A stretch of DNA of 64,000 nt from Pseudocercospora fijiensis CIRAD86 (GCF_000340215.1 NW_006921550.1:434001-498000), one strand, 5' to 3'. Positions 46,030-58,110 are shown, counted from the first letter of the stretch. Made by a program: numbers and translations. Notes: generated by a model not told the origin, from the sequence alone.

Positions 46030-47400
46030 CCGATTCGGTCGCGAGTCGGATTCGGGAACTATTAATCTAGCGCTATTATTAGTCTAGCGGTAATTATTGC
46101 AGTCTATGCCGACGGCATATAGCAACACTATCGACATTGCACTAAAGCAATCGGCGCATTTAGACTATTTATTCCTCGCTCGGTCGCTACTACGGTATAT
46201 ATAGATGTATATTCTTTATTAGTAAATCAATCGGCGTTAGCTAATCCGCTAGGTCGAACATATACCTTCGAAGCCGCCTCGCAGCATTACGGGTTAGTTA
46301 GAACTATCTCTATCGGCGTATTTAGCCAATTCGAGGTTAATAATACCGTAGAGGCCCTATACTCGACAGATGCAATTCCAACTAGATTAGCTAGATATAT
46401 ACAATCTACCCTAGCACGACGACTACTAGTCGCAGCCGATTTAGCCTTTCCTTAACTATCGGGCTACCCCGAGTCCGCTATCGCTGCAGCGCGATTAGGG
46501 TGCTTAAATATAGGCCGAGATTAAATAGATAAAGGAAGAGATCGCGGCGCTTAAGACTGCTATACGTAATATGTTTACTATATATTAGTATATATCTAAG
46601 ATCAAAGCGTAGTGCTTATCGTAGTCGGGGCATCTTGCCTTCCGTTTGATAAATAGATTAGTGCCTATTACTATTAGAGTAGGACTTCTATATCGGACTT
46701 AGTGAAATTAATTATTTATCTCGCTTTTCTGCGTTTACATTTACGCTCGTTCTGCCTCCTTAATTTGCCTATAGATTGCAAATCGCAGCTGTAGGCCTCT
46801 ACCTAATGTATTAGATAGACTAGCCCTCTACTATCGCTCGTTGTTAATTCGAACGTATCTATATTAGTCGCTTATTTAATGCAAGGCGTCGACGCCGGCT
46901 TCGAAACTACAATCTACCTGTAGTATCTTAACTAATCGTTCGAGGTCTATATTATCGACTCCTACTAACGCGCGGCCTCTAACTATAGGCTAGCGATAAT
47001 CGAGTTTATATAGTCGATATATAGGTTTTACCTTCCCGTTCTACTCTTGCACTGTAACTATACTCTACTATACATTATTTAGTACGCGGTACGGCGGTAC
47101 CGCTCTAGATCCTTCTAGTGTCGCTAGTCTAGTATCCGTAGATATAGCAATTTCCGCGCAATCGCTAGTATCGCCGACTCTACGTGTTGTTACGCGTACC
47201 GTTTTTCGTCTCGTCCGTCGGCGATAATTAGAACAAATCTTATACACTAGGCACCTAAACGCAGTCTGTCCCTCTATCGTACGGATCTGCTTTACTGCCT
47301 TAGGGAACTCTTCTTCGTATTTCTCGTCTATTAATACTAGGTCGTATAGGTAACTTTGCGTCCTTCGGCGTTCTAGTAATAATAGTAATCGGAACGTGCT
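46030..47400 (+). pseudogene. Unidentified coding remnant
   Basis: The + strand shows coherent protein-like runs broken by TAG/TAA: TYTFEAASQHYGLVRTISIG, YSTDAIPTRLARYIQSTLAR, ASNYRLAIIEFI and IASIADSTCCYAYRFSSRPS. No family recognised. A further open-looking stretch continues to about 48,400. It may be the 5' gene of the large transposon or an extension of the helicase gene. Confidence 0.35.
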
Positions 47401-48896
47401 GCTAATCTAACTAGACTCCTAAATTGACCTCTCGACGCTAGCGTAAAATACGTAGTATATCGACGGCGATAGGCTAAGGCCGCGGGTAATACCGCCTATT
47501 GAATATTAATCGCGAGGTAGTTAAGTACGTAGCATTCTCGAAGGCGGTAGTTATATATATAGCGTAGTAGAAAGTCGACGTTAGTTAGTAGTAGAAACTA
47601 GAACTACTCTAGTCGCGGGGTTTGCTAATACCGACTCGGGCCCTAATTCGATATCGAATCGGGTACTAAGCCTACTAGGCAACTTCTACATCCTCTATTA
47701 CTAACTTCGGCAGCGGGTTCGGCAAATCACGTTATCTATTATCTCGCTTCTTAACCTTACGCCTAGTGTATTGTATTGCCGCGGATTTATATACGGTCGT
47801 TTATTCGGCCTCCTACGCAGACTACTACTCTAGTATACGATCTATAGAATATTTCGATCGTTTTATACCTTTGTTTGCTACTCGTTATAGCTAAACACAT
47901 GCCTTTTCGCCGCCGATAGAGTTAGTAGCATCTATAGAAAACATGCTATCTTAATCGTTAGCTCGAACTATCTACATGCCCTACTCTCGGGTCCTAAGAC
48001 TAACCGCCTTACTAGCCTATACCCTCGTACTATAGCGGGTCTAGTCTACCCGCTATCGTATAATAATTATTAGTTACTATAAGGACATAGATCGGTCAAT
48101 TTGGCTGTATTGCGTAGCTTATAAGCACTCGCGTCTCGCGCTTGCGATCGCAGTCGCAACTCTACTATAGATAGGCTTATATTTACTTTACTAACTTTCG
48201 ATTACTTGTTACGTAGTACTATGTTTACTGCGACTTATTAGTCCTGCATCTAGAACCGTCTATCGTATAGGGGTTCATACTATAACGATTATCTATAGCC
48301 TTATTACTTCGGTTACTAGTTGCGTAACTGAACTATTATATGCTTAAGCGCTAGATGCCTTACTTCGTCGATTTATTAGTTAGTTAGGCCCGACTCGCTA
48401 ACCGACCCGGTTACGACGTAGGCATTTAAGGTCGTTACCTTTCCTTATTACTGCCTTCTTCAACATTTACTGTTAACTCGCACTAATATACCTGTTCTAT
48501 ATATATATACCCCCTTACCCTCCCTATCGCACGTATAGTATATTATTTCCTTCGCTAATACCCTATTCTAACTCGTATATAGGCCGTACTATGTAACTCA
48601 GCCGTCGTGCTCGACTAGCATTAAGCTAGTATATATAGACACTCGTTATATAACGCAACTCTAACGGCTCGCGTTAGGGTCGGTAGGTATAAGCAGCTCT
48701 CCGCTCCTATTCTTACCTCCGCCGACCCTAACGTATAGCGAATTTTACTAACTCTGTTAGTTTATCTGCTACTCTCGGATAGTATACGTCGTTGTCGATC
48801 TATAGTCCCTAACCTCTGTTATATAAGTATTACTAATCAGTATAACCTGTTATATGCTAATGCTATATACTAGTTATAAACTCGTCGCCTACTGCC

Positions 48897-51800
48897 TTTG
48901 CCGAGATAGTAGTCTCTACGAATATTAAGGACTAGCTAAAGGACAACGAGCTACTAATTAAAGCCTTAAATAGCGGCAAAGACGTCCCTAAATATGTTAT
49001 ACTAAACCTGTATAGCATCGACAAGCCTCTTCTTACGTTAGCAATAAAAAGGCTCCTTCCGTATCTAGAGAAACATTTTTCATTTAACTAGTTGAAGGGG
49101 AAGTAGAGTCGCTAGCCCGTTAAGGGGCATTATAAGGAGGAGAAAGCTATAGTATACGCTATTGCTAGCAACCTCAACTATCCTACTAAACCTAGACGTA
49201 CGCTATTAATACCCGAATAGTACTTTAAAGATCCTAAATAGGCTCCGAAGTAGTACGTTAGGGGAATGCTTCCGTAGGATAATGCAAATAGTCCGAATAA
49301 TGAAATTTAGAGGTCTGTAGTCCACTTAGTATGCCGCCTTATATAGAAGGTTATAAGGGACAAGTTTACCCCGCCGGCCGGTAATAATGCTAAAAAGGAA
49401 GACGTATCCGAGAGCGAGACTAATAGATCCCGATAAACTACGCCCTCTATACCTAAGCGTAGAGCAAGTTCTGCCTCTACTAGTAAGACTAGCAGAGCCG
49501 GTCGGGTATTTAAGAGAATAACGCTAGGAGATTCGCACGGTAGCAAGGATACTAATCTAGTAATATCCGACGCGCTACGCCCTATTAAGCCGGACCGGGC
49601 TAAGATTACGTTATAGTTTAGTATTGTCGACTAGCGGTTACCTTTAACGGCAGACTACGACGTATTTAGCCTAAATTAGTCTATCCTATAATCGAAGACT
49701 TCTAATAATATTAGTATAAAGGATTTGTTGCGGCTCTAGCTCGTACGAGAGTTATTGCTATCGCCCGAACAGTAGAAGTACGAATTCTTCGTAGTGATCG
49801 ATCTAGCTCGCGGCCCTAAAGGTCTTTCTAAATGTAAGACTAATCCGATATTCCACTCCCTAGCTATAGAGATATATAACAGCTTAGATACTAGGATTTC
49901 TACTAGACTCGATTTCCTCGTCGGCAAAAATATAACGGACTATACTAGGATACCTTCTATATATCGTCGACCGTCCCTACTTAAGGCTTCTAGAACTATC
50001 GACCTAGCTTAGTACGGTGCTTCTATAGCCGGTAATCCTGCCGAAATCAATGTCGGTTAGGGTCCGCAGTCGCCTACGAAATCGGCTATTAAGTAAGCTA
50101 AGGACGACCGACTCGCTCGTAAGGATCGCGCCGATCGCGAGCGCTATAAACAGCTTATCGCGGATAGATTCCGGAAGATATATAAAGAGTAGGAGGCAGC
50201 TCGGCAGGCAGCCGCGCGAAAAGCTATAGCCGACGTCGCCGCGGATATAATAGCGATTTAGTAGGCTGTCGACAAGGCAGTTAAGGAGGTGCTCCGCGAC
50301 AACGGTTATAATAGGAATACTGCTTTACTTCTAGTCGCCCTCGACGATTCGGTTCGAACGGCCGTCCGTTCCGTATAGCCCGATACGACAGAGTATACGG
50401 TAAAGACCTATATTGCTTCTGCTCTACCTAAGATATAGCACGCTTTAAATAGACTAGTACTATCCCTAGTACAACCTCCGGCGTAGACAAATGCTAGTAA
50501 TAATACTAAGGATAATAGAAAAATTAATCCGAGTAAAGCCGATAATACTAATAGTAAGAAGGCCGGAGATATAATCGACTCGAAGCGAGATCGAATTCGC
50601 TAGAAATGGATCGAGTCGTTACCGAGTTAGATCGTATCGCTGCTAGATCCGAATAAGCCTGAACTCGCCGTACGACTACCGGGTACGCAAGCAGAAGTCT
50701 AAGCCGACCCTCTACCGATCTAGACGTTAGTAAATTTTGTCGATTAGATCTCGTCGGCGATACCTAGCTAGTCGATAGATTTAGATATAGAAACCGACGT
50801 CGAGAAGCAGTTATCTAGTAACGTATACTCCTATCTCGACGCTAAGAACTTTAAGTTAATATACGATTTTAGACTACTCGATCCCTCTTAGACTTTGCCG
50901 CGTATAGGCGTTGTTCCGCCTAATTAGAGATCGACTCGTCCGTTAAAGTCTTACTAATTCTATACAATTACCTAGACGCTTCTAGCTTCCGTTGCTAGCG
51001 CGGACTTCTATATCGGCGGTATAGACGTAGGCATAGGCAAGACGGTATATACGTTAGGGTACGTCGCTATAACCTCGATATAGTAGAGGGTATAGAGTAA
51101 TAACGGGCTATTAACTGCTAACGCCTATCCCTTTCGGCTATCCAATTCGTCGGTTAACCTAGGACTTCGGCTAAATAAGAAAATTGCGTTCGATCCGTAG
51201 GTATTAGCTAGCGGTACAAAGCCGGTTATCCGCCCTAGCGTTTACGTTGTCTGTGTTCCGAAGCAGCTAGCCGAAAACTAGATATATAAGATCGACAACT
51301 TTATGCCCCCCGGAGCTATATTCGTATATCTTATAAAAGACTCTAGTAAGCTAACGAAAGATAAGAGACGCAATAGAACTAGTCCGTAGAACTACAACTA
51401 GGTCGTATATATCGAGGACGTTCTTTATCTCGATTATATAGCGCTCCCGACTCGGCTAGAACTAGAACAGGTGTTCGGTATAAAGGTTATAGATAAGTAG
51501 TAGTTTAAAAAAGGCGTCCCAGTGCGCTTATTGCTTAAATACGAGGATATAGAAGTACCCCCTTGTTTATAGTACTATAAATGGATCGTCCTTACTACCT
51601 CGACTATAATATCTAACGTACTAGATTTTATAACGTACGAACGAGCTAAGAAATAGAAGTCCTAGACACGGTCGGAGAAATCTAATTCGAAACCGCCGCT
51701 ACTTCGTATACTAGCTACGACTATTATCGTCGACGAGTTTTATATTACTAAGATATATAGCGCTAAAGAGTAGACTGCCGTCGCTAGTCTTATAGGCTAT

Positions 51801-53340
51801 CCTTTCGTTCTCGGCCTAAGTAGCACCCCCTTTAGCAAACTATCTAATTTAGCTATTATCGCAACTGCCTCGGTATAGAGATACGTTAATGCCTACGATA
51901 TAAAGGGGTACCTCTGCCCTGTTTGGTCGCCTTCTATAGTACGGTTTGATTTCGTCGACTAATCGCTATCGACTAAAGAGACGCGCGATATAGAACGTAA
52001 CTTCTAGTTTAGCGATAATAGTAATATCTCCGACTCGGCTAGGCATATTAGCAATTAGGTTTCTAAGTACTTATAATCCGAATACTCTAACGCGACAGTA
52101 GGTCGAATAGAACTAAGTATTACGGATAAAGATACTCGGGCGCTAGACAAGTTTCGCCCTTAGTTGCTAACGAAAATGGTTCGCCTTAAGAAGACGCTAA
52201 TATAGCAACCTATACCTAATGCTCCGCGCGTACCGGCTATCGATTGTCTACTATATTCCTATTTTGATATCGGCTTGCAATTTAAATCTATAGAAGATCT
52301 AGCACTAAGCGAGTAGGTCGAAGAATAGAAGGCAGCGGAAGATGCTAAATTTATATACGTGTCTAAGATAATGCGGGTCTTTACTGTATTTCTATCGCTG
52401 CTTCTCGCACTACGGGGGGGCGATACGGACTTAATTAAGGAACTTAGTACTTTTATACTATAGGATATCAAAAATATACTTCCTAGGATACGCGACTACG
52501 GTTTATCGGATCCCTACCTCTAGGACTATATACTAACACTGTATAACGAGCCGGTTATAGTGTCGCTATAGTATATAATCCGAATTAAGCGTAGCAAGTA
52601 GCGCTAGTACGGGCATAGAAGTAAGATTGTGCTAGCTAGCTTCAAGCCGTAGAATATCTTCGTTTTAGACTTAGTACGTATCTATCTGCCCCCCTATCTA
52701 CTAAGCATACAAGACTAACATTTTTATAGTATCTTTAGTAGCTAGCTATATAGAAAAAAGACTCCGAGTATTACGATAACATCCTAAGCACTAGCAATAT
52801 AGTATATAGAATCCTTATCGATACTTAGAGTAGCTAGACCGATACTACTAGGGCCGACCTTATTAAAGAGTTCGTATCTACGAGGAACAAGGTAGATAGA
52901 TATAGCGACGAGAAGTGGCTTATAGTAGCATATATAAGCTAGATTACAACTAGTATAAACCTCCCCCCTACGGATACCGTTATTATTATCGACAACTACT
53001 AGACTCCGGAGGCTAATATTTAAATAGGTAGAAGAGTATCTCGCGCGGCCGGCGTTTAGAGGGCAGATTTCACGGAGTCGTACCGATTTGTAATAGTATC
53101 GGTTGTAATTATATAGGCAGTATAGGTTACAAGTAGACAGGTACGAGCTTAGGATATATAACAATCGCTCGGCTTCGAGAAGGAAAAAAAGAGGAAAAAG
53201 GGTAAAGTATAATAGGATATAGCTATAGCGTACGTCGGCGCTAGTATTACGAGCGGGGGAAGTAGTATATAGAGTCGACGTCGACATAGCAGATACGCTA
53301 TAAAATGTTAATATAAGCAAAGCAAGCCTAACGTTGTATT
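48897..53340 (+). pseudogene. SNF2-type superfamily 2 helicase remnant
   Basis: One frame can be followed from 48,897 to past 51,837, interrupted only by TAG/TAA in the parts I translated. ATPase motifs are present: motif I GGIDVGIGKT (51,015-51,044), motif II IIVDEFY (51,723-51,743; VDEF for DExx) and motif III LGLSSTPF (51,810-51,833). After a shift of frame the C-terminal helicase domain follows: SINLPPTDTVIIIDNY, then PEANI and GRRVSRAAG (motifs V and VI, ~52,950-53,045), with a basic tail (KEKKRKKGKV). The spacing is that of SNF2/DEAD-like helicases that remodel protein-DNA complexes. The ~700 codons before motif I have no recognisable domain. Too damaged to be functional. Confidence 0.75.
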
Positions 53341-53378
53341 TATCCGCGCCTAATGTTAATAACTACTACTGTAGGTAC

Positions 53379-53560
53379 AAATTAGCGATGCGACTCGACA
53401 ACCGACTTAGGGTACGAGTCGGTAAGCCTATACATTAGGAAGCGACCTAGACTACCGCTCTGCCCTTTAAATTAGCGATGCGACTCGATAACCGACTAGC
53501 TGTCCGACTTAGTCCGGCTTAGGTTGCTAATTAGCAAACCGACGTATTAGGAAGCTACCT
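53379..53560 (+). repeat. 88-bp direct repeat pair
   Basis: AAATTAGCGATGCGACTCGA occurs at about 53,379 and again at 53,467, each followed by a related string with CCGACT and ATTAGGAAGC. It lies just past the helicase remnant and before TATATA-containing DNA, so it could be an old promoter or subterminal region. Confidence 0.65.
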
Positions 53561-54124
53561 AACCTACCGCCCTACCCTTCCTATCCCCTCTTACTATATA
53601 TCCGTATAGCATGTTTCCCTATATTCCGTTACTACCTTCTTTGCGTATCGAGCATAATATTATTATATACCTATTGTTTTCGTAATAGAAACGCAACCTT
53701 TTTACGCAATTGCTCTAACTCTAGTGCTAACCGCTCTACCTCGTCTTATAGTTCTTTATTCGTCTTCTATCGCATAAATAGCGGCGGTCTATTCTTGCGG
53801 ATATATAGCGCTACCCTGCCCGAGATTCGAATGCTTCGTTTAATCTGTCTAACCGGGTCCTCTACGTTAGGAAAGGCTAACTAGCTACTACGTTTGTCGA
53901 CTCGATTAAGTGCTAACGACTCAACCGCGTACTACGATTCTTAACTGTCCTTTACCTTATCTATATTATCGAAGTTCCCTATCGTTCTAGTGTTAAGTAG
54001 AATATATATAGTATAGACCCTAGGCTAGGAAATCGAATACAGTCGACTAGGTTACGTAGTATAGGCGATCGGTTAAACAACCCTGCAACCGTAGCTAGAG
54101 CGATTAGCAACTAGCGCGCTAGCT

Positions 54125-54540
54125 AGAACTACACTCGGCGCTACGACACTATTTACTATACAGCGCTACTATTATACGTACGGAGCTAGACTACAGTTAG
54201 GGTAAAGGCGTAGACAAGGTTAACCTCGAGATAAGAACTACGCCGGCGATAAGGAGCATCGCGAGGAGGACGCTACGGCTACGGCTATCGCGGGCCTCTA
54301 GCAGAATAAGAAGCTAAACCCTATCTACTACTCGGCGCCGCTATTATACTACGGAGCAAGATTATAGCTAGGGCAAAAGCGTAAGTAAAGTCAAGCTCGA
54401 GACACGAACTACGGCTACGGCTATCGCGGGCCTCTAGCAGAACAAGAACCTAAACCCTATCTACTACGCGGCGCCGCTATTATACTGCGGAGCCAGATTA
54501 TAGCTAGGTTAAAGGCGGCAAGAGCATCGTAGGAGGACAA
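54125..54540 (+). repeat. Tandem repeat, 136-bp period, ~3 units
   Basis: The string CGGGCCTCTAGCAGAA starts at 54,291 and 54,427, 136 bp apart, inside longer units that also share CGGCGCCGCTATTATACT and GATTATAGCTAGG. A more diverged unit precedes them. Confidence 0.75.
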
Positions 54541-54603
54541 CCGAGTCGCCTAACTTACTCTCGGAGTATCCTACAACTATACCTTTATTATTCTCGCTAT
54601 ATA

Positions 54604-54821
54604 TTGCTCCGACGCATGCAACCTAGCGTAATGCCGTTAAGTTAGATAATAAGGGACCCGGCTTGCGGCTAGAGGTCTAGGTTGTTGTTTAGTGGTAGGC
54701 AAGAGTGCCCGAAAGCGGCCTTTCTCGAGCCTCTAAGCTTCCTTATAGCCCTCTAGCCGAATAAACGGTCCCTTATTATCTAACCTAACGGCATTACGCT
54801 AGGTTGTATGCGTCGGAGCAA
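54604..54821. mobile_element. 218-bp foldback (MITE-like) element
   Basis: Arms of 55 bp (54,604-54,658 and 54,767-54,821) are inverted copies with two mismatches, both G/A as in RIP. They start TTGCTCCGACGCAT. A ~108-bp centre is unrelated to the arms. No clear target-site duplication. The right arm abuts the Argonaute PAZ remnant, so this element probably cut into that gene. Confidence 0.85.
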
Positions 54822-55957
54822 AAGCCGTTTAGAGTTAAGGTTAGGCCTATTATCGGCTTCGCGAAGGCTACCGACAAGATCTAGGTTTAGCGTTTTAGCA
54901 ATGCTAACTAGGTTAGATTCCGCCTTACCGACTGTAGCATCCCGAATGCTACAACGCGACAGATTACTATAAATAATTACTTCCGTTAACACTACGGAAT
55001 TACCCTTAGATACCTAGATAGTCCGGTACTTAACGTTAGTATGCGCGCTAATCCCTAGTACCTACCTGCCGAGCTGTATACAATCCGTACTAATAAGCCT
55101 TATCGACGCCTACTTAGAGGCGACTAGACTTCTAAGATGCTTAAATTCGCAGCTATATTTCTAAACCTCGATGCTATATCTATTACCGGAACTCCTAGTG
55201 CTAGGCTTAGGAATAGTCCGCGGCTCTTCCGTCTTGCCGATCCTACCGGTAATTATTAGTTAACTCCCGTGAAGCTATTTAGCTTCTCGGTAGGTACTAG
55301 CATAATTACAGTGCCCGGCCGCATCCTAGATACTCCTCGCGTAGGCTATAATTCGAATTCGAAACCTAGTATACTATAGAAGGACTACTAGAACTTATAG
55401 AGCGTTAAGTTTACTAGACCTAGAAAATTTAACAAGTAGTCGGTCCTAGTTACTAACCGTAAGAGCAATCGAGGCAGTATACTATATAGTAACCTAGGTA
55501 GTCCTAAAAAGGCCTTTACAAAGCTCTACGGTAGCAAAGAGAAGTATCCGAAGATAACCGTAATTATCGTTAGTAAGCGTTACTACACTCGTTTCTACCC
55601 GACTCGTAGGCAGGATGCATATAATAACTATTAGAACCTACTCGCAGGTACAGTCGTCGACTATAGTATCGCCGACAAGATCTATATAGGGTCGGGCTAT
55701 AGGCACATTTAGGACTTTAAGGCACAGCACGACCCGCTTACTACGTAGTTACTAAGGACGAAATTAAGTTTAAGGCGGATGAACTTTAGCAATTTATATA
55801 CTACCTCTGCTACCTCTTTAGCCGTACGATAAAGGCTATGTCTATCTGCCTACTAGTATACTACGTAGACCTTCTTTACGAGCGTAGCCGTACCTATTTG
55901 TTTAGCGTCCTAGCTGAGAGTTATAGCAGTGATTCTTTAGTCTTTAACGCCGGATAA
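54822..55957 (+). pseudogene. Argonaute remnant (PAZ, L2/MID edge, PIWI C-terminus)
   Basis: The frame starting at 54,822 reads VRFRLTDCSIPNATTRQITI, NNYFR*HYGITLRY, NP*YLPAELYTI, NKPYRRLLRGD*TSKMLKFA, LRNSPRLFRLADPTGNY*LT, TVPGRILDTPRVGY and KFNK*SVLV: the end of PAZ and the linker into MID, as in fungal QDE-2/AGO proteins. About 25 codons on comes FTKLYGSKEKYPKITVIIVS, KRYYTRFYP and LAGTVVD (PIWI). After a frame change near 55,710 follow GTARPAYYVVTKDE, FIYYLCYLFSRTIKAMSIC and VYYVDLLYERSRTYLF, ending at a TAA (55,955-55,957). Most of MID and the first PIWI half, with the first three catalytic acids, are missing; the last metal ligand (Asp of YYVD) is kept. All stops are TAG/TAA until the end. 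Confidence 0.88.
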
Positions 55958-55994
55958 GAGTAGTCTCGTCTAGAGGATAAAGAAGAAGAAGAAG

Positions 55995-56090
55995 AAGAAT
56001 TCAATAGTAGGAGAATAAACTTTAGCAATTTATATACTACTACTGCTACATCTTTAGCTATACGACTAAGGCCGTGTTTACCTATACTAG
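55995..56090 (+). pseudogene. Second partial copy of the Argonaute C-terminus
   Basis: The string AACTTTAGCAATTTATATACTAC and its downstream sequence, which encode the L*QFIYY(L)CYLFS segment of PIWI at about 55,785, recur diverged at 56,003-56,090 (FIYYYCYIFSYTTKAV). The copy ends at the 206-bp hairpin, preceded by a GAA trinucleotide run. Confidence 0.65.
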
Positions 56091-56131
56091 ATATGCACCT
56101 TAGCAATCTAGCGCCCGGACTCGATATAAAC

Positions 56132-56337
56132 CTAATAACGCCGCAGGCTCGGATCTAGTACCGGCATATTAAAAGGGCGTATAAGGCTGCAATTATTATT
56201 AAGTAGCTAATCCCTTCGTTATAGGCGAAGGCAAATGGCTCTACCTATAACGAAGAGGTTAGCTGCTTAATGATAATTGCAGCTTTGTATACCCTTTTAA
56301 TATGCCGGTACTAGATCCGAGCCTGCGGCGTTGTTAG
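56132..56337. repeat. 206-bp near-perfect hairpin
   Basis: Arms of about 92 bp, beginning CTAATAACGCCGCAGGCTCG and ending CGAGCCTGCGGCGTTGTTAG, are complementary with few mismatches, mostly transitions. They enclose a ~20-base loop (around 56,225-56,245). It has the form of a foldback element or an inverted duplication. Confidence 0.88.
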
Positions 56338-56419
56338 CCTCGACCTTCGTTAACTACGGTATAACTACGACGGCGACGAAAATCCTATAGTACTTCTACC
56401 GAGAATTATAACGAGATGC

Positions 56420-57060
56420 TATAAAAGACAAGAAACTATATAGCGGGACCTAAAGCAGTACGGAACTCGTACGAGTCGAGACTGATTAGGCTATCCGCCG
56501 CGAGTCGGTAGCAGTAACAGTAGTAATAGGATATAGATCTAGTAGCCGAGAGGCTAGATAGGACAAGGAAACTAGATAGCGGGAAGTAAAGCAGTACGGA
56601 ACTCGTGCGACTCTAGGCCGAGTAGGCTATCCGCCGCGAGTCGGTAGTAGTAACAGTAGCAATAGGATATAGATCTAGTAGCCGGGAGGCTAGATAAGAC
56701 AAGGAAACTAAATAGCGGGAAGTAAAGCAGTACGGAACTTATACGACTCTAGGCCGAGTAGGGTATCCGCCGCGAGTCGGTAGCAGTAACAGTAGTAATA
56801 GGATATAGATCTAGTAGCCGGGAGGCTAGATAAGATAAGGAAACTAGATAGCGGGAAGTAAAGCAGTACGGAACTTATGCGACTCTAGGCCGAGTAGGGC
56901 ATCCGTAGTAAGTCGGTAGTAGTAACAGTAGCAATAGGATATAGATCTAGTAGCCGGGAGGCTAGATCGGACAAGGAAACTAGATATCGGAAAGTTAAGC
57001 AGTGCGGAACTTATACGAATCGAGGCTAAGTAGGCTATCTATAGCGAGTCGGTAGTAGTA
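56420..57060 (+). repeat. Tandem repeat, 136-bp period, ~4.7 units
   Basis: GACAAG(G)AAACTA..AGCGGG begins at 56,426, 56,562, 56,698, 56,834 and 56,970, exactly 136 bp each. Units also share GCAGTACGGAACT, CCGCGAGTCGGTAG and AGTAGCCGGGAGGCTAGAT. Units differ mainly by C/T and G/A. Confidence 0.92.
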
Positions 57061-57479
57061 GCAGTAGCAGTAGAATGCTAGGATAGTAGCTAGGACAATA
57101 ATTTCAACTAGTAGTAGCTGAACTCTTCGGCACTATATTAATCTATATTAAGGCCTATCGCGATGAAATGCATAGGCATACGTATCTGTACTCAAATTGG
57201 TCGCTATACATACCGGAATGTTTCAAGTTACTTCTAGGTAATTCGACAATCCGCGAAGGCGTAGTTGCCGCTAGCATATAGGATATAGGTTAGTCTAGCG
57301 CTAACCGAGCGTCTAATACGAAGACGGTAATACTAGAAAATGGCATCGTAATACAGCAGGATATAAGTTTGATATATTAATAGTATTACCGAAAAGTGCA
57401 GGCTAACTCTAAGATGCCGAGTCGTAGTATCAATCCGCCCCTAAATTATTAATCGACCCCGAACTTAGCAACCCTATAT

Positions 57480-58110
57480 ATAAATAATGCATATATCTAT
57501 ACTAGACTAGCAGTGCTCGTACGCTATCCTGCGATAGCATACAATACTACCTTAAGCCGACCGTAGCAAACGTTTATCGTACTACTTAGAGTTAGCGGTA
57601 GCCAAACATTCGAGTTATAGTAAAACGTACTTCTCTAGACACTATCGATGTACTGCTTATCTACGCCGCGGACTAAAGCAATAGTACGATCCTTACTAGC
57701 GTCCTAGTTTAATATACTGCCGTCCGGAAACATAATGTAGTCGGCGAGCTTAGTATTAGCTAGAACTAGATCGCATAGGAGGTATATAAACCAGTCTTCT
57801 AGGTACGAGCGATCGAGTAGCAAATCCTTGTTAGCGAACTAGCCTATAAAATAGAAAGAGGCACTAGTAGTAGTATAATTGCTGCCGACTAGAAAATAGT
57901 AGACGCGAGTATTATTACCCTCCCCGGCCTACTAGTATAGAAAGCCGATCAACTCTAGGTTATAACCTACAATATCTTATTAAGTGTAGGCGAGCGAGTA
58001 GGTAACACCCGGCTAAAGCACCTATATCGATACGATTAGCTCTAGATCTCGCTGCGTCGAAGATATAGTCTAGTATAAGGGCAATTCGACCCCGACCGGA
58101 AACACACCTA
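57480..58110 (-). pseudogene. Unidentified coding remnant, minus strand
   Basis: The minus strand reads NNTRVYYFLVGSNYTTTSAS, FANKDLLLDRSYLED*FIYL, ADYIMFPDGSILN*DASKDR and TIALVRGVDKQYIDSV, with TAG/TAA stops only in the part read. Protein-like and RIP-mutated; no family recognised. It is transcribed toward the 136-bp array, away from the transposase. Confidence 0.45.

Noticed and set aside
54659..54766. Possible tRNA-derived centre of the foldback element
   Set aside because: GTTTAGTGGTAGGC hints at a box A, but there is no box B or cloverleaf that I can draw.
56420..57060. Possible CRISPR-like array
   Set aside because: Units are contiguous 136-bp tandem repeats without spacers, in a fungal genome.
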